Positions 7,545 to 9,572 of a stretch of DNA of 9,572 bases are shown here, in pieces. The first letter of the stretch is position 1. Every line of letters begins with the position of its first letter. The stretch lies in contig DLDC01000099.1 in the NCBI GenBank assembly GCA_002480935.1, positions 1-9,572 on the forward strand, read 5' to 3'. The notes below the pieces were generated by a model, which saw nothing but the letters and a program-made list of their open reading frames with translations, made no database searches and had not been told where the DNA came from. The translations under genes and the position numbers were made by a program. The DNA comes from Prevotella sp. UBA7782 (GTDB taxonomy: Bacteria > Bacteroidota > Bacteroidia > Bacteroidales > Bacteroidaceae).

Positions 7545-7760
7545 ATGAAAAAGAAATATATAAGGACACAAGCCACCGTGATAACCATGGATAGCAGTAT
7601 GCTGCTAGCAGGGTCGGGAGGCCAAGAAACAGGAACAGCCGGCAACAAAGGCGAGACAACCTACAATGGTAACGATGGCACCATTCGCTTGGCAAAGGGC
7701 AACAACCTCTTCGAAGATTCTGAAGAAGATGATGATCCATGGAGCAATAACCTCTGGTAA
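7545..7760 (+). CDS. Small 71-aa acidic protein paired with the 1092-aa secreted protein
   Basis: Function not recognised. The ATG at 7545 lies 41 bp after the preceding stop in A-rich DNA without a clear Shine-Dalgarno sequence or promoter, and a terminator follows 40 bp after the stop, so it is probably cotranscribed with the large gene. The protein starts MKKKYIRTQATVITM, then SSMLLAGSGG (17-26), has a Gly/Asn/Thr-rich flexible middle (27-48), and ends with AKGNNLFEDSEEDDDP followed by WSNNLW. NNL plus an aromatic residue therefore occurs twice (53-56 and 68-71), on either side of an acidic block. The N-terminal pattern and the AK-x-NNLF-x-D motif are shared with the 82-aa protein at 3665. 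There is no membrane helix or lipobox. The LLAGSGG stretch superficially resembles a double-glycine leader, but the paralogue lacks it at that position. A peptide signal, export partner or surface-bound accessory are all possible. Confidence 0.85.
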   Translation: MKKKYIRTQATVITMDSSMLLAGSGGQETGTAGNKGETTYNGNDGTIRLAKGNNLFEDSEEDDDPWSNNLW

Positions 7761-7799
7761 AGAACCTTATTAACCACCAGCAGGTGGCACATTCCTAGT

Positions 7800-7840
7800 T
7801 CCCCATGCGCGGCACCAACAGCCAGCACATGGGGATTTTT
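7800..7840 (+). terminator. Rho-independent terminator of the second cassette
   Basis: TCCCCATG (7800-7807) pairs perfectly with CATGGGGA (7828-7835), with an additional GGC/GCC pairing possible inside the loop, followed immediately by TTTTT (7836-7840). It lies 40 nt after the 71-aa gene and separates the cassette from the transporter gene. Confidence 0.88.
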
Positions 7841-7853
7841 GTATATCTTGTAG

Positions 7854-7873
7854 GGACGCTCGTTCGAGCGTCC
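7854..7873. repeat. Perfect palindrome, REP-like intergenic element
   Basis: GGACGCTCG (7854-7862) and CGAGCGTCC (7865-7873) are exact reverse complements around a TT loop and are preceded by TGTAG. Short hairpins of this TAGGGACG...CGTCC type are, from memory, a recurring intergenic repeat in Bacteroidales genomes; copy number cannot be checked here. The stem could also stabilise a transcript end. Confidence 0.6.
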
Positions 7874-7895
7874 GCATCCTTGTATAGCAACGTGC

Positions 7896-7913
7896 ACCCA
7901 CAGCAGGGTGGGT
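7896..7913. repeat. Short inverted repeat ACCCA/TGGGT
   Basis: ACCCA (7896-7900) pairs with TGGGT (7909-7913), and CACCC/GGGTG pairing within the same stretch is an alternative. It lies 22 bp after the 9-bp palindrome and is probably part of the same composite repeat. Weak on its own. Confidence 0.35.
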
Positions 7914-7942
7914 TTACCTTGTTCTTCGCTTGCGTACGGACA

Positions 7943-7985
7943 CAAAGTGACCGCAAAATACATTGGGAATTATTCAGTCACTTTG
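7943..7985. repeat. 9-bp inverted repeat CAAAGTGAC / GTCACTTTG
   Basis: CAAAGTGAC (7943-7951) is matched perfectly by GTCACTTTG (7977-7985) across 25 nt. It may belong to the palindrome cluster upstream of the transporter, be a remnant of a small mobile element, or be an operator; the sequence does not decide. Confidence 0.45.
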
Positions 7986-8057
7986 CCAAAAGGGCATTCT
8001 TGCAAATCAAAACTCCTGTTTCAAGGCAAAAGAACCTGTACCAGACGGCAGATAGCA

Positions 8058-8075
8058 TATTTTTGCGTAACTTTG
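8058..8075 (+). promoter_or_regulatory. Tandem Bacteroidetes -7 boxes upstream of the MATE gene
   Basis: TATTTTTG (8058-8065) and TAACTTTG (8068-8075) both fit TAnnTTTG and are both followed by C. They are offset by 10 bp. The second, giving a start near 8081 and a leader of about 40 nt, looks the more typical. No clear TTTG -33 element was found at the expected distance for either. AAGGA at 8106-8110, 12 nt before the ATG, is a weak ribosome-binding candidate. Confidence 0.55.
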
Positions 8076-8122
8076 CACCATCATTCAAAGCAACAAGCAA
8101 ACAATAAGGATAACAACAGAGA

Positions 8123-9481
8123 ATGGCAACAGGCAACAACAGTGTAGACATGCTGCACGGACCGCTGCTGGGCAAGATGCTCAAGGTGGCCATGCCCTTT
8201 GCTGCAAGCAACGTCTTGCAGCAGCTCTTCATTTCCATAGACGTGGCCGTGGTGGGCCACTTCGCCTCAAGCGAGGCTCTGGCTGCCGTGGGTGCCAACA
8301 CCTTTCTCATCAACCTGCTCATCAATCTCTTCGTAGGCATAGCCGTAGGGGCCAATGCCGTCATCGCCATGGCCATAGGCGCACGCGACCGTCATCGCAT
8401 ACGCGATGCCGTGGGCACTACTTATGTGCTGGCTGTGGTGGGCGGACTGCTGCTCAGCATCGTGGGCATCACACTGGCACCCGTTGCCTTGGGATGGATG
8501 GCCACACCGGCTAACATCATGAAGGATGCCACGCTCTATCTGCGGGTGTATTTCCTGAGCATTCCCTTCTTCTTCATCTTTAACTTTGGGGCAGCCGTTC
8601 TGCGCAGCAAGGGCGACACCAAACAACCGTTATACATCCTGCTCATGGCTGGCGTGGTGAACACCTTATGCTGCTTGCTCTTTGTGGTGGCTTTGCACTG
8701 GGGCGTAGCGGGTGTAGCCGGAGCTACAGGCATGGCCAACATCTTCAGCGCGGCATGCATCGTGAGGGCACTGCGACGGGAAAGCGGACCGTTCAGATTG
8801 CAGATGTCACGCCTGCACGTCAACCGGCGCTCACTGCGCAACATCCTGGCCATTGGCATACCCACCGGACTGCAAAGCATGCTCTTCTCCTTCAGCAATG
8901 TGTTTGTGCAGACAGCCATCAACGGCTATGGCTCGGCTGCCATAGCAGGTTCGTCGGTGGCACAAAATTTCGAGTACTACTGCTACTTCATCATCAACGC
9001 CTTTACCGGCACTGCCGTGACCTTTGTGGGTCAGAACTACGGGGCGGGGCAGCTCAAACGATGCCGCACCGTGTTCTGGCTGTCACTGGGTGGGGCCATG
9101 GCAGGCTGTCTGGCAGCCAACATGACATTCTTCTGCGGTGCCGACTTCTTTCTTTGGCTCTTCACATCCGACCCTCAAGTAACTCATTATGCCTACCAAC
9201 GCATGGCCTGCGTGCTGGTTTTTCAGTGGATAGCGTCAACCTACGAGATACCGGCAGCATGTATGAGAGGATACGGCCACGCCGTAGAACCTACGCTGAT
9301 GGCTATATTCGGCACGTGCGTGTTCCGACTGGGATGGATATTCTGGATATGCCCCGTGCTGCCAGGCTTCAACCACCTGATGATTGTCTACCCCATATCA
9401 TGGGTGCTCACGGGCATCATCATGACCTCTGCCTACATATTGTTGCTGCGCCGACCGGAACTGCGGGCAACACAACATTAA
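8123..9481 (+). CDS. MATE-family efflux transporter (multidrug/Na+ or H+ antiporter)
   Basis: This 452-aa polytopic protein has the usual MATE length and about 12 membrane segments arranged as two six-helix halves. Recognisable family features are the N-terminal HGPLLGKMLKVAMPFAASN with LQQLF..IDVAVVGHF, the AAVGA and VGIAVGANAVIA stretches of helix 2, RSKGDTKQP (from Arg161) after helix 4, GIPTGLQSMLFSFSN at the start of the second half, FVGQNYGAG (Gln304-Gly309), and MRGYG (381-385). Such proteins sit in the cytoplasmic membrane and export cationic or amphipathic compounds in exchange for Na+ or H+; the actual substrate cannot be read here. The ATG at 8123 places the conserved HGPL segment about ten residues in, as usual; the ATG at 8150 is an alternative. 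It has its own promoter and lies beyond the terminator of the second cassette, so it is likely an independent unit. The gene is intact. Confidence 0.95.
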   Translation: MATGNNSVDMLHGPLLGKMLKVAMPFAASNVLQQLFISIDVAVVGHFASSEALAAVGANTFLINLLINLFVGIAVGANAVIAMAIGARDRHRIRDAVGTTYVLAVVGGLLLSIVGITLAPVALGWMATPANIMKDATLYLRVYFLSIPFFFIFNFGAAVLRSKGDTKQPLYILLMAGVVNTLCCLLFVVALHWGVAGVAGATGMANIFSAACIVRALRRESGPFRLQMSRLHVNRRSLRNILAIGIPTGLQSMLFSFSNVFVQTAINGYGSAAIAGSSVAQNFEYYCYFIINAFTGTAVTFVGQNYGAGQLKRCRTVFWLSLGGAMAGCLAANMTFFCGADFFLWLFTSDPQVTHYAYQRMACVLVFQWIASTYEIPAACMRGYGHAVEPTLMAIFGTCVFRLGWIFWICPVLPGFNHLMIVYPISWVLTGIIMTSAYILLLRRPELRATQH

Positions 9482-9516
9482 TACAACCTGCATGCTTTTG
9501 TTACAGTCTATGCATC

Positions 9517-9536
9517 AGCCCCGAAGGGGGGGGGCT
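9517..9536. repeat. GC hairpin with a run of nine G downstream of the MATE gene
   Basis: AGCCCC (9517-9522) pairs with GGGGCT (9531-9536), and the intervening sequence contributes five more G to a nine-G homopolymer (9526-9534), so the stem can slide. Only two T follow, so it is a poor intrinsic terminator, but it is the only hairpin candidate close behind the transporter gene. Confidence 0.45.
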
Positions 9537-9545
9537 TATCCATAA

Positions 9546-9557
9546 CCCAAGTTTGGG
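9546..9557. repeat. Short palindrome CCCAA/TTGGG near the right edge
   Basis: CCCAA (9546-9550) pairs with TTGGG (9553-9557) across two bases and is followed by the GAGCG-rich sequence GCGAGCGGAGCGAG up to the window edge. Together with the G-run hairpin it looks like the start of an intergenic repeat that continues outside the window. Confidence 0.4.
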
Positions 9558-9572
9558 CGAGCGGAGCGAGAA

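Larger units (their letters stand above)
7761..8122 (+). other. Intergenic region with terminator, palindromic repeats and MATE promoter
   Basis: This 362-bp gap has no convincing gene, although one + frame stays open across much of it. In order it holds a small GC-rich hairpin (CCACC 7774-7778 / GGTGG 7783-7787), the terminator of the second cassette, a perfect 9-bp-arm palindrome, a short ACCCA/TGGGT pair, a wider 9-bp inverted repeat, and promoter-like boxes before the transporter gene. The clustering of palindromes suggests intergenic repeat elements. Confidence 0.65.

Noticed and set aside
7593..7625. Double-glycine (bacteriocin-type) leader in the 71-aa protein (LLAGSGG)
   Set aside because: The paralogue has no GG at the equivalent place, the upstream segment lacks the usual leader pattern, and no peptidase-containing ABC exporter is in the window.
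7111..7740. 209-codon antisense open frame over the end of the 1092-aa gene and the 71-aa gene
   Set aside because: Opposite two coding regions with a conserved tail and paired motifs; its Cys/Leu-rich composition without domain features is typical of a shadow frame.
7805..8107. 100-codon + strand open frame between the 71-aa gene and the MATE gene
   Set aside because: It begins inside the terminator stem, runs through the palindromes and both promoter boxes, and its protein shows no recognisable motif. Most likely an accidental open frame over repeat DNA.
1..9572. CRISPR array, tRNA/rRNA gene, insertion sequence or integrase
   Set aside because: No regularly spaced direct repeats, tRNA-like cloverleaf, rRNA-like sequence or transposase/recombinase motif was seen.

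Overview
The window looks like chromosomal DNA from a Bacteroidales bacterium, most likely Prevotella or a close relative. The evidence is the type of proteins encoded (very large, Asn/Thr/Tyr/Asp-rich secreted proteins ending in a short tail of the form Y-x-L-x-G-x-x-V...GIYI-x-x-GKK-x-V), promoter-like boxes of the Bacteroidetes form TAnnTTTG, mostly weak Shine-Dalgarno sequences, and GC-moderate genes beside very AT-rich promoter DNA. Genus is an inference; there is no rRNA or marker gene here. All five genes are on the + strand.

Layout. (1) 1-3654: 3' part of a giant secreted/surface protein gene, open at the left edge. It has a Gly/Asp/Lys linker, two similar beta-rich modules, a single textbook EF-hand loop and a sorting-like C-terminal tail. 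(2) 3665-3913: an 82-aa small protein, 10 bp downstream. (3) 3914-4224: intergenic DNA with an intrinsic terminator, an ATTGCACA/TGTGCAAT inverted repeat, a Bacteroidetes promoter and a ~100-nt leader with a hairpin. (4) 4225-7503: a complete 1092-aa secreted protein with signal peptide and the same kind of tail. (5) 7545-7760: a 71-aa small protein. (6) 7761-8122: a second terminator, a cluster of palindromes resembling Bacteroidales intergenic repeats, and a promoter. (7) 8123-9481: a MATE-family multidrug/Na+(H+) antiporter, complete. (8) 9482-9572: short palindromes with a run of nine G.

The main point of interest is that the same cassette occurs twice in tandem: large secreted protein with a GIYI..GKK tail, then a small protein, then a strong intrinsic terminator. 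The two small proteins differ in the middle but share an N-terminal pattern (MK.., then Y, V, M, M-[VL], A-[SG]) and a nearly identical C-terminal motif (AK-x-NNLF-x-D followed by acidic residues). That argues that they are homologous and that pairing with a large exported protein is meaningful, perhaps as an export/assembly partner, a signalling peptide or a surface partner. No function can be read from the sequence. The MATE gene has its own promoter and is probably unrelated to the cassettes.
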